Source: JAZLDV01 sp045614925
Lineage (GTDB): Bacteria; Bacillota_I; Bacilli_A; Erysipelotrichales; Coprobacillaceae
DNA length: 11,710 nucleotides
Direction of reading: 5' to 3'
Assembly: GCA_045614925.1 (NCBI GenBank)
Contig: JAZLDV010000005.1
Location: 1-11,710, forward strand
The translations under genes and the position numbers were made by a program. This document shows positions 5,428-11,710 of this stretch, one piece after another. The first letter of the stretch is position 1, and each line of letters begins with the position of its first letter. The notes beneath the pieces are model-generated. The model worked only from the letters and a program-made list of their open reading frames with translations, made no database searches and had not been told where the DNA came from.

Positions 5428-6342
5428 ATGGACGTAGTACAAATTATTTTTGGAAATTTATGGATTATTATTTTATTCATCTTAGTCATCTGGGGAATTG
5501 CAAAAACAATTAGAATTGTTCCTCAATCTTATGCTTATGTAGTGGAAAGAATTGGTGCTTATGATCGTACTTGTAATGTAGGATTACATGTTTTAATTCC
5601 TTTAATTGATCGTGTATCTAACAAAGTATCATTAAAAGAACAAGTAATGGACTTCGCTCCTCAGCCAGTAATCACAAAAGATAACGTTACAATGCAAATT
5701 GATACTGTTGTTTATTTTCAGATTACTGATCCTAAATTATTTACTTATGGTGTTGTAAGACCAATCAATGCAATTGAAAACTTAACTGCCACAACATTAC
5801 GTAATATCATCGGGGACTTAGAATTAGATGAAACTCTTACTTCAAGAGATATCATTAATTCTAGAATGCGTGCTATCTTAGATGAAGCAACTGATCCTTG
5901 GGGAATCAAAATTCACCGTGTAGAAGTGAAGAACATTATTCCACCTCGTGATATTCAAGAAGCAATGGAAAAACAAATGAGAGCTGAACGTGAAAGACGT
6001 GAAGCTATCTTACAAGCTGAAGGGAAAAAGACAGCTGCTATCTTAACAGCAGAAGGAAAAAAAGAATCAATGATTCTAGAAGCAACTGCTGAAAAAGAAG
6101 CAAAAATCGCACGTGCTGAAGGGGAAGCTGAAGCATTAAGATTAGTTTATGAAGCTCAATCTAAAGCTATTTCTTATATTAATTCTGCTGCTCCTCAACA
6201 AGCTTATGTTACATTAGAAGGATTTAAAGCATTAGAAAAATTAGCTGATGGACAAGCAACAAAAATCATTGTTCCTTCAGAAATTCAAGGTCTAGCAAGT
6301 ACAATTACATCTATTAGCGAAATCGCTAAAGATCCAAAATAA
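5428..6342 (+). CDS. SPFH/band 7 protein, QmcA/paraslipin-like
   Basis: A 304-residue membrane-anchored scaffold protein. One N-terminal helix (about 11-27) is followed by the SPFH domain (about 28-180), with RIVPQSYAYVVERIG, GLHVLIPLIDRV and VTKDNV-type segments typical of the stomatin-like 2/paraslipin group. Residues about 178-250 form a charged Ala/Glu-rich coiled coil with AEGK repeats (QAEGKKTAAI, TAEGKKESMI, RAEGEAEAL). A hydrophobic C-terminal part then includes VPSEIQGLAS. Such proteins oligomerise into membrane rings or cages and organise membrane domains or proteases. AAAGGAGA precedes the ATG by about 8 bases. The upstream nfeD gene is its usual partner. Transcription ends at the hairpin just after the stop. 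Confidence 0.93.
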   Translation: MDVVQIIFGNLWIIILFILVIWGIAKTIRIVPQSYAYVVERIGAYDRTCNVGLHVLIPLIDRVSNKVSLKEQVMDFAPQPVITKDNVTMQIDTVVYFQITDPKLFTYGVVRPINAIENLTATTLRNIIGDLELDETLTSRDIINSRMRAILDEATDPWGIKIHRVEVKNIIPPRDIQEAMEKQMRAERERREAILQAEGKKTAAILTAEGKKESMILEATAEKEAKIARAEGEAEALRLVYEAQSKAISYINSAAPQQAYVTLEGFKALEKLADGQATKIIVPSEIQGLASTITSISEIAKDPK

Positions 6343-6348
6343 AACAAA

Positions 6349-6386
6349 AATGTACTGTAATGAAAATTACAGTACATTATTTTTTT
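6349..6386. terminator. Bidirectional terminator between the SPFH and sensor kinase genes
   Basis: A 13-bp perfect stem, AATGTACTGTAAT (6349-6361) and ATTACAGTACATT (6366-6378), with a GAAA tetraloop on the plus strand. It is followed by a T tract (6380-6386) on plus and by TTTTTGTTTT on minus. The stop codon of the converging kinase gene (6369-6367) is in the stem. Confidence 0.9.
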
Positions 6387-7680
6387 CTATCACAAAGCTT
6401 ACACCTTCATCTTTATTAACTGCATAAACATGATATCCATATATATCACATATCTTTTTCACAATAGAAAGACCTAATCCAAATTGCCCTTTCACACCTT
6501 TGACATAAGGATCGAATAAATCATTCATATAGTCTTCATCTATAGAAGATCCATCATTATAAATTTCAACTAAATGATCATCTAATAAAATACATATAGA
6601 TGTTTTTGCATATCTCATTGCATTTTCTATAATATTTTCTAATGCAATCCTCCAATGTTCTTCTTCACCTATAAAAATAGACTCTTTTAAATCTGTTTTT
6701 ATTTCAATCCTATGATCTAAATGATCCATCTGAACAACAATCTTTTCAATCAGACATTTCATATCTATTTCACTATATTCATTACTCTCACTATTTAAAT
6801 AATCTAATCTATTTAAAAATAACAGTGATTTAACTTTCTTTTCTAAACGTGATGCATTTTCTAAAATAACATCCATAGAACTATCCTTATCTCCATAAGG
6901 ATAAATATCATCTTTAACAGATTGTCCATAAGTCTTAATTAAAGCAATAGGTGTCTTTAAATCATGTGAAATATTATGAATCATTTCTTCTTTAAGTTTT
7001 TCCTGCTTTTCAATATTATATTTCATATCTTCTAAAGCCTTAAATACAATACCTATTTCATCTTCTCTATCAATTTTAAGATGATTTTCTTTTCTTTCAT
7101 TAAAATCATCTATATATCCCTTTATTTTACTTAAAGGACGAATCAGACTTAATGCCCATAAGAAAATCACAATCGCAAATAATACAAAAAATATATATAA
7201 CGTATATACGATATTATTTCTTAAAGTCTGAAGCAATTCATCTGAATAATCACTACTCATAATAGAAATAAGACAAGTTCTATCATCATATCTATTTAAC
7301 ATATAATAATAGGTTTCATTTCCTATTACATCTTTATCTAAAACAGTTCTATCCTGGTTATTAAAAATAGATATCAGATCATCTTCAAATAAAACAGAAT
7401 AAAACTCATAAACCTGTCTTGTATCCATAATATTTGTCTTTACAAAAGAATTTGTATTGTAATCATAAACAATATGATAAATAAGTTCTTTTGGTTTATC
7501 TGTTGGCATATACGAACCATAAATAACAGTATCCTGAGACACTGATAACTTCTCATACATCTGCTCATCAACAATTAAAGACATATTATAATCGATTAAA
7601 GGAACAACAAGAAAAAATAAGATAGCACTTGAAATACCAAATACAATTAAAAGCTGTTTAATTAAAGATAATTTCTTCAT
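6367..7680 (-). CDS. Two-component sensor histidine kinase
   Basis: A 437-residue membrane kinase. Helices at about 9-29 and 157-179 flank an extracytoplasmic sensor domain of about 125 residues with no recognisable fold. A HAMP linker (about 180-232) with the RPLSKI entry and a DEIG segment follows. The dimerisation helix holds NISHDLKTPI, with phospho-acceptor H239. The ATPase domain has the N box ENIIENAMRYA (about 348-358) and the G2 box FGLGLSIVKKI (about 400-410). The G1 box reads YNDGSSI, so the usual Asp of DxGxG is Asn375 and the second Gly is Ser379, a variant found in some active kinases. It starts one base after the regulator stop (TGA-T-ATG) without a good ribosome binding site, which implies coupling. 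The signal sensed is unknown. Confidence 0.94.
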   Translation of the reverse strand: MKKLSLIKQLLIVFGISSAILFFLVVPLIDYNMSLIVDEQMYEKLSVSQDTVIYGSYMPTDKPKELIYHIVYDYNTNSFVKTNIMDTRQVYEFYSVLFEDDLISIFNNQDRTVLDKDVIGNETYYYMLNRYDDRTCLISIMSSDYSDELLQTLRNNIVYTLYIFFVLFAIVIFLWALSLIRPLSKIKGYIDDFNERKENHLKIDREDEIGIVFKALEDMKYNIEKQEKLKEEMIHNISHDLKTPIALIKTYGQSVKDDIYPYGDKDSSMDVILENASRLEKKVKSLLFLNRLDYLNSESNEYSEIDMKCLIEKIVVQMDHLDHRIEIKTDLKESIFIGEEEHWRIALENIIENAMRYAKTSICILLDDHLVEIYNDGSSIDEDYMNDLFDPYVKGVKGQFGLGLSIVKKICDIYGYHVYAVNKDEGVSFVIEKNNVL

Positions 7681-7681
7681 A

Positions 7682-8338
7682 TCAGTCTAATCTATATCCA
7701 AACCCATAAATAGTTTTAATATTTAAAGCAGGCATTTTCTTTCTTAAACGTCTTAAAGTATCATCAACAACTCTATCACTGCCATAATAATGTTTATCCC
7801 ATACTTTTAATAAAATCTGTTCTCTTTCAATCGCAAGATTCTTATTTTTTATAAAATATATAAGAAGATCATATTCTTTTGTAGTCAGATCAATCTCTAT
7901 ATTATTTTCTGACACTTTACGTTTTTCTTCATCCACACAATATCCATCTACAATAATACAATGATTAAAATGACTATAAACTCTCTTTAAAATATTCTGA
8001 ATTCTTAAAATCATTTCTTTCATATTAAATGGCTTTGTAATATACTCATCGCATCCCTTTTCAAGCCCAATAATACGATCAAACTCCTGATCCCTTGCAC
8101 TCATAAATACTATAGGCATCTGTGGTTTACATTCCTTAATTTCATTTAACAGTTCAAAACCACTTCCCTGATCTAACATAATATCAACAATCCATAAATG
8201 AACATCATCATCTTTATGTAAATAGGCTTCATTATATGTATAAAAAGACTGAACAATGTAACCCTCTTTTTCTAAATAAGCTCTCACTAAATCATTCAGA
8301 TTCTTTTCATCATCAATAATATTAATACGATATTTCAT
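7682..8338 (-). CDS. OmpR-family response regulator
   Basis: A 218-residue transcription factor paired with the kinase downstream. The receiver domain (about 1-118) has the acidic pair D9-D10, phospho-acceptor D52 in WIVDIML, S80 in VFMSAR and K100 in YITKPF. The winged-helix DNA-binding domain (about 125-218) includes LTTKEYDLLIYFIKN, a recognition-helix region VVDDTLRRLRKKM and the terminal wing TIYGFGYRLD. GAGGTGA lies about 6 bases before the ATG. The gene follows the glmM terminator by a few dozen bases, and a weak promoter may overlap that hairpin. Targets cannot be deduced; no transporter or resistance gene is adjacent, unlike BceRS-type systems. Confidence 0.95.
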   Translation of the reverse strand: MKYRINIIDDEKNLNDLVRAYLEKEGYIVQSFYTYNEAYLHKDDDVHLWIVDIMLDQGSGFELLNEIKECKPQMPIVFMSARDQEFDRIIGLEKGCDEYITKPFNMKEMILRIQNILKRVYSHFNHCIIVDGYCVDEEKRKVSENNIEIDLTTKEYDLLIYFIKNKNLAIEREQILLKVWDKHYYGSDRVVDDTLRRLRKKMPALNIKTIYGFGYRLD

Positions 8339-8361
8339 AATCTATCACCTCAATTTAAATA

Positions 8362-8391
8362 TATATAAAATATTGCCATAGAATATGGCAA
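8362..8391 (-). promoter_or_regulatory. Weak candidate promoter of the two-component genes
   Basis: On the minus strand, TTGCCA (8391-8386), 18 bases, then TATATA (8367-8362). The boxes match 5 of 6 and 4 of 6. The -35 box lies inside the inverted repeat that forms the glmM terminator, so the site is uncertain. Read-through from glmM is the alternative source of transcription. Confidence 0.3.
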
Positions 8392-8397
8392 TATTTT
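8363..8397 (-). terminator. Hairpin terminator after glmM
   Basis: A 14-bp perfect inverted repeat, AAAATATTGCCATA (8367-8380) and TATGGCAATATTTT (8384-8397), with loop TTC on the minus strand, starting 16 bases past the glmM stop. The T tract is interrupted (TTTTATATAT), so termination may be partial. Confidence 0.7.
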
Positions 8398-8413
8398 GTG
8401 AATTTATGTGATT

Positions 8414-9760
8414 TTATTTAACTTCATATCCCTTTTCTTTAATAACATTGACAACCTTTAATACACATTCATGGCATAACTCATCACTCTCTGCTTCTAC
8501 CATGACTCTAACTAAAGATTCAGTTCCACTTTCACGAACTAAAATACGTCCGTCATTTCCTAATAATTCTTCAACTTCTTTGATTGCTTTTTTCACATCT
8601 TCATCTTGTTGTGCTGCAATCTTATCACTCACTCTAACATTAATTAATAATTGTGGGAAAATTGTCACTGGTTCAATTAATTGAGCCAATGTTTTTTTGT
8701 TTTCTACAATAGCTTCCATAATTTTTAAAGATGTTAAAATACCATCTCCTGTTGTTGCATGTTTAGAGAAAATAATATGTCCTGATTGTTCTCCACCAAT
8801 ACAATGACCATTTTTCACCATACATTCATTTACATATTTATCTCCTACACTTGTTTTTTCATAAGCAATTCCTTCTTTATCAAGTGCTTTATATAAACCA
8901 ATATTACTCATAACAGTTGTTACAATTGTATTATTTAATAATTCACCTTTATTTTTAAGATGTGTTCCACAAGTATATAGAATTAAATCTCCATCTACAA
9001 CTCTTCCAAATTCATCAACTGCAATACATCTATCTGCATCACCATCATAGGCAAAACCAACATCTAATGCATTTTTTCTTACAAATTCCTGTAAATATTC
9101 AATATGAGTAGAACCACAGTTTGTATTAATATTTACACCATTAGGTGTATTATTAATAACATATGTTTCTGCTCCTAATGCATCAAATACTGATTTAGCA
9201 ATTGAACTAGCACTTCCATTTGAACAATCTAAACCAACTCTAATATTTTTAAATGCACGTGTAGGAATACTCATTAAATATCCAATATAACGATTTCTTC
9301 CCATTGAATAATCTGAAGCACATCCAATATTATCTTTAGTAGCAAATGGAATTTCTTCAGCTAAACCATCGATATATCTTTCAATCTTCTGTTCAATTTC
9401 TGCTTCCATTTTATGACCTTTTGCATTAATTAATTTAATTCCATTGTCATAATAAGGATTATGAGAAGCACTGATCATAATACCACAATCAAATCCTTCT
9501 GTTCTTACAACATAAGATACTGAAGGTGTTGTAGTCACATGTAATAAATAAACATCAGCACCACTTGCTGTTAAACCAGCAACTAATGAGTATTCAAACA
9601 TATATGAACTTCTTCTTGTATCTTTTCCAATCACAACTTTTGCTTTATGTCCTCTAGAAAAATACCATCCTAAATATCTTCCTACTTTATAAGCATGTTC
9701 TACAGTTAAGCCTACATTCGCTTCTCCTCTAAAACCATCTGTTCCAAAATATTTACCCAT
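8414..9760 (-). CDS. glmM: Phosphoglucosamine mutase
   Basis: Converts glucosamine-6-phosphate to glucosamine-1-phosphate in the cytoplasm, on the route to UDP-GlcNAc for peptidoglycan. The 448-residue length is normal. All four alpha-D-phosphohexomutase motifs are visible: catalytic phosphoserine S99 in ISASHNP, the magnesium loop DGDADR (D239, D241, D243), the sugar-binding GGEQSGH (about 322-328) and the phosphate-binding RESGTESLVR (from R409). The N-terminus KYFGTDGFRG is characteristic of GlmM. It is the last gene of cdaA-cdaR-glmM and begins 5 bases after the cdaR stop. Its AAAGGA site (9776-9771), 10 bases upstream, lies inside the end of cdaR. In other Firmicutes GlmM binds CdaA and lowers c-di-AMP synthesis, which explains the conserved cluster; whether it does so here is inference. 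Confidence 0.97.
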   Translation of the reverse strand: MGKYFGTDGFRGEANVGLTVEHAYKVGRYLGWYFSRGHKAKVVIGKDTRRSSYMFEYSLVAGLTASGADVYLLHVTTTPSVSYVVRTEGFDCGIMISASHNPYYDNGIKLINAKGHKMEAEIEQKIERYIDGLAEEIPFATKDNIGCASDYSMGRNRYIGYLMSIPTRAFKNIRVGLDCSNGSASSIAKSVFDALGAETYVINNTPNGVNINTNCGSTHIEYLQEFVRKNALDVGFAYDGDADRCIAVDEFGRVVDGDLILYTCGTHLKNKGELLNNTIVTTVMSNIGLYKALDKEGIAYEKTSVGDKYVNECMVKNGHCIGGEQSGHIIFSKHATTGDGILTSLKIMEAIVENKKTLAQLIEPVTIFPQLLINVRVSDKIAAQQDEDVKKAIKEVEELLGNDGRILVRESGTESLVRVMVEAESDELCHECVLKVVNVIKEKGYEVK

Positions 9761-9765
9761 ATCTT

Positions 9766-11157
9766 TTAATTCCTTTCAATATTTATAGTAATTATATCTG
9801 ATGACAACAATTCTAACTCAACATGTTCATCATCTGATGCAATACTTACATTCACTTTATGTGTTCCTACACCTAAATTATCAATATCAACACTTGCCTG
9901 AATATTATCAGCAGTTAAAGCATTGACCTTTGATTCTGTTCCTGTCACTTTTACAGAAGCTTTTTGACCTTCTCCAGCAAAAGAAACTTTATATTTATGT
10001 GCATTATTTAACACTGTAACTGGAATGTTTTCAATTGTTTTTGTAATTAATTTTTCTATCTTTAATGTCGCTTCTACATTTTCAACAGAAAACTTATTAA
10101 TTCCTCTTTCTTTTCTTAAAGAAACTCCTGTAATCACAGTATCTTCTTTTAAACCATCTACATCAATATCCGCATAAACAGTATCAATCGAATCAATATT
10201 TTCTATCAAACCATAAATTGTAACTGTTGTCTGATTTAATGTACATCCTGATAATCCATATCCCATTTCCACATTACCAATAAAATGAGGAACAATAGAA
10301 ACTGATTTACTATAAGATGCAACACTGCATTTTACATTGACAGTCTGTGGAGAAATATCCACATCCAATACCTTTCCATTAATATCATATGCTTTGATTT
10401 TAGCAGATTGTTCAAATGCTTCACTCTTATCTGCTACATCTATACATGCGACAACCTGTGCAATCTTAGATAATGTTGGCTTACTTGCATAAACCTGTAC
10501 TGTCTCTAAATCCATTGAATCAACACTTACAGAATATTTAGAATCTAATTTATCTTCATTAATAAAGATATATCCTAATTCAAACATTTCTTCTTGTTTT
10601 TTTGCTACTGAGACACTAACAGTATTAGGCAATAACATTACATCTAATGTTTCAGCAAAATTACGATATTGTAATTCAATACTATAATCGCCTTCTTCTT
10701 CAATAGAACCTAAATCTGCATACACTTCATAATCTTTAGAAAAATTTGTTTTATAAAGATCTAATGATGGTCCTATTAATCCAACCGTAATATGTGGTGG
10801 AACCCCAAACACTTCAAAATCTTCAGACAAGTTTTCTACTTGTACTGATACTTCATTAATTTTTGTTCCACTTGTAGGAGATTTTAAAATCTGATCTCCT
10901 GAAATCGTATAAAATAACATACATGCCATTCCTAAAGACAATATAAGTATATTCATCTTATTTGATAAAATTCTATCTAATAGATGATTCATATAATTAT
11001 AGACTCTAATCGCTACATCTACTGTTTTAACTGCCTTAGGATTCGTTATATTCTTTTCTTTTGATTCCTTCGCTTTCTTTTCCTGTTCCTTTTTAACAAA
11101 TTTTAAAAATAAGTCATTTGTAGATTCATGAATATCTCTTCTTTTTTTCGAATTCAT
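9766..11157 (-). CDS. cdaR: YbbR-domain regulator of CdaA, with N-terminal extension
   Basis: A 463-residue single-pass membrane protein encoded between cdaA and glmM, the conserved place of CdaR. After one membrane helix (about 68-86) come about 375 extracytoplasmic residues. These are beta-rich and repetitive, enough for the usual four YbbR domains; recurring strand pairs such as YSVSVDSMDLETVQVYA and YKVSFAGEG...VKVTGTESKV are typical. CdaR modulates the diadenylate cyclase. The unusual part is about 55 extra cytoplasmic residues before the segment where family proteins normally start (NHLLDRILSNK), rich in Lys and Glu (KKEQEKKAKESKEKN). AAAGGAGG (11174-11167) abuts the ATG at 11166 but is 9 bases from the in-frame ATG at 11157, so the latter is preferred. 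It then lies one base after the cdaA stop (TAG-T-ATG). Confidence 0.93.
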   Translation of the reverse strand: MNSKKRRDIHESTNDLFLKFVKKEQEKKAKESKEKNITNPKAVKTVDVAIRVYNYMNHLLDRILSNKMNILILSLGMACMLFYTISGDQILKSPTSGTKINEVSVQVENLSEDFEVFGVPPHITVGLIGPSLDLYKTNFSKDYEVYADLGSIEEEGDYSIELQYRNFAETLDVMLLPNTVSVSVAKKQEEMFELGYIFINEDKLDSKYSVSVDSMDLETVQVYASKPTLSKIAQVVACIDVADKSEAFEQSAKIKAYDINGKVLDVDISPQTVNVKCSVASYSKSVSIVPHFIGNVEMGYGLSGCTLNQTTVTIYGLIENIDSIDTVYADIDVDGLKEDTVITGVSLRKERGINKFSVENVEATLKIEKLITKTIENIPVTVLNNAHKYKVSFAGEGQKASVKVTGTESKVNALTADNIQASVDIDNLGVGTHKVNVSIASDDEHVELELLSSDIITINIERN

Positions 11158-11158
11158 A

Positions 11159-11710
11159 CTATTCATCCTCCTTTACAGAAGAATTAAACCAGTTTAATTC
11201 ATTCACTAAAGATGCCTTTAATTCCATTAAAGAAATTTTTCTAAGTTCTCCATGACTCGCAAAAGAAATCGTTCCAGTTTCTTCACTTACCACAACAGTT
11301 AAAGAATCACTCACTTCACTAATACCAATAGCCGCTCTATGTCTTGCTCCATATTTAGCACTTAAATCTCTATTTGTTGGTGGATAGAAAGCCGCTGCAC
11401 ATGCAACACGATCCCCTTGGATAATTGTTGCACCATCATGTAAAGGTGTTCCATCCCAAAAAATTGTAAGAAACAATTCACTTTTAATATCTGCATTAAT
11501 TCTTGTTCCTGTATTAATATAATCTGTTAAAGATTCCTGTCTTTCAAATGTAATTAAAGCACCTGTCTTCTCTCTTGATAAAGTAGTAATCGCATTGACT
11601 AATTCATCAATCACTCTTTCTTTTTCATCATCGGATAACTGAACCTTAGGTCTTAGCTTTGTTTGACCCATTTTCTCTAAAATCGTACGAATTTCAGGCT
11701 GGAAGATAAT
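11159..11710 (-). CDS. cdaA: Diadenylate cyclase CdaA, N-terminus cut by window edge
   Basis: Makes the second messenger c-di-AMP from two ATP at the inner face of the membrane. The visible 183 residues contain the whole DAC catalytic domain. The two signature motifs are HDGATII (DGA) and GARHRAAIG (RHR), followed by SDSLTVVVSEETG. The frame stays open to the right edge and the residues there, IIFQPEIRTILEKMG, match the linker after the membrane helices in CdaA. The Met at 11671 is therefore internal and not a start. About 90 N-terminal residues with three predicted helices lie outside, judged from the usual length of about 275. cdaR follows at once, and glmM completes the classic operon. The family assignment and operon context are very secure. 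Confidence 0.97.
   Translation of the reverse strand: MIFQPEIRTILEKMGQTKLRPKVQLSDDEKERVIDELVNAITTLSREKTGALITFERQESLTDYINTGTRINADIKSELFLTIFWDGTPLHDGATIIQGDRVACAAAFYPPTNRDLSAKYGARHRAAIGISEVSDSLTVVVSEETGTISFASHGELRKISLMELKASLVNELNWFNSSVKEDE
11167..11174 (-). promoter_or_regulatory. RBS that decides the cdaR start
   Basis: AAAGGAGG on the minus strand, inside the last codons of cdaA. It touches the ATG at 11166 with no spacer and is 9 bases from the ATG at 11157, so it favours the second. Confidence 0.6.

Noticed and set aside
5995..6140. Possible tandem repeat in the SPFH gene
   Set aside because: The AEGK-type periodicity is the normal coiled coil of the family; codons vary between copies, so it is not a DNA-level repeat.
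8448..8684. 78-codon plus-strand open frame
   Set aside because: It is antisense to the conserved C-terminal region of glmM, has Ser/Thr-rich shadow composition and no ribosome binding site.
11671..11710. Start of cdaA at the Met at 11671
   Set aside because: The frame stays open upstream to the window edge and encodes the conserved IIFQPE linker, so the Met is internal.
1..11710. CRISPR array, tRNA, rRNA, riboswitch or insertion sequence
   Set aside because: No regularly spaced repeats, cloverleaf-like segments, transposase frames or long structured leaders were seen; intergenic gaps are too short for most of these.

Overview
The window comes from a low-GC Bacillota chromosome with short intergenic gaps and strong AGGAGG-type ribosome binding sites. 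The gene set and orders are typical of Firmicutes: cdaA-cdaR-glmM, a YdcC/GerS-like gene next to alr, and a DUF378 protein. The very high AT content and compact layout would fit an Erysipelotrichia-type gut anaerobe. That placement is inference, since no rRNA or other phylogenetic marker is present.

Layout, left to right. (1) Positions 1-944, minus: alr (alanine racemase), cut by the left edge, with a near-consensus promoter of its own. (2) 1015-2001, minus: a membrane-anchored YdcC/GerS-like protein (predicted LolA fold) ending in a terminator. (3) 2091-2282, plus: a 63-residue DUF378 membrane protein. (4) 2291-4482, minus: a tight four-gene unit of two paralogous thioredoxin-like lipoproteins, deoD and a HAD-IB phosphatase. 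It converges on the DUF378 gene at a shared bidirectional terminator. (5) 4613-6342, plus: an unrecognised 121-residue protein, a short NfeD protein and an SPFH (QmcA/paraslipin-like) protein behind one strong promoter. (6) 6367-8338, minus: an OmpR-type response regulator and sensor kinase, converging on the SPFH gene at a second bidirectional terminator. (7) 8414-11710, minus: glmM, cdaR and the 3' two thirds of cdaA, cut by the right edge.

How the genes work together. Alr (D-alanine), GlmM (glucosamine-1-phosphate, feeding UDP-GlcNAc) and the CdaA/CdaR c-di-AMP module all bear on cell-wall precursor supply and turgor. DeoD handles purine nucleoside salvage. NfeD and SPFH form a membrane-organising pair. 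The two lipoproteins probably act on thiols outside the membrane.

Several starts were moved to match ribosome binding sites: the YdcC-like gene to 2001, DUF378 to 2091, deoD to 3615, the unknown gene to 4613 and cdaR to 11157. cdaA runs past an internal Met and off the right edge. No intergenic stretch exceeds 300 bases; the longest is about 130 bases (4483-4612). I found no RNA genes, CRISPR arrays or mobile elements. I also saw no convincing new defence or mobile system. The most distinctive items are the CdaR N-terminal extension, the paired CXXC lipoproteins and the unknown gene fused transcriptionally to nfeD-SPFH.
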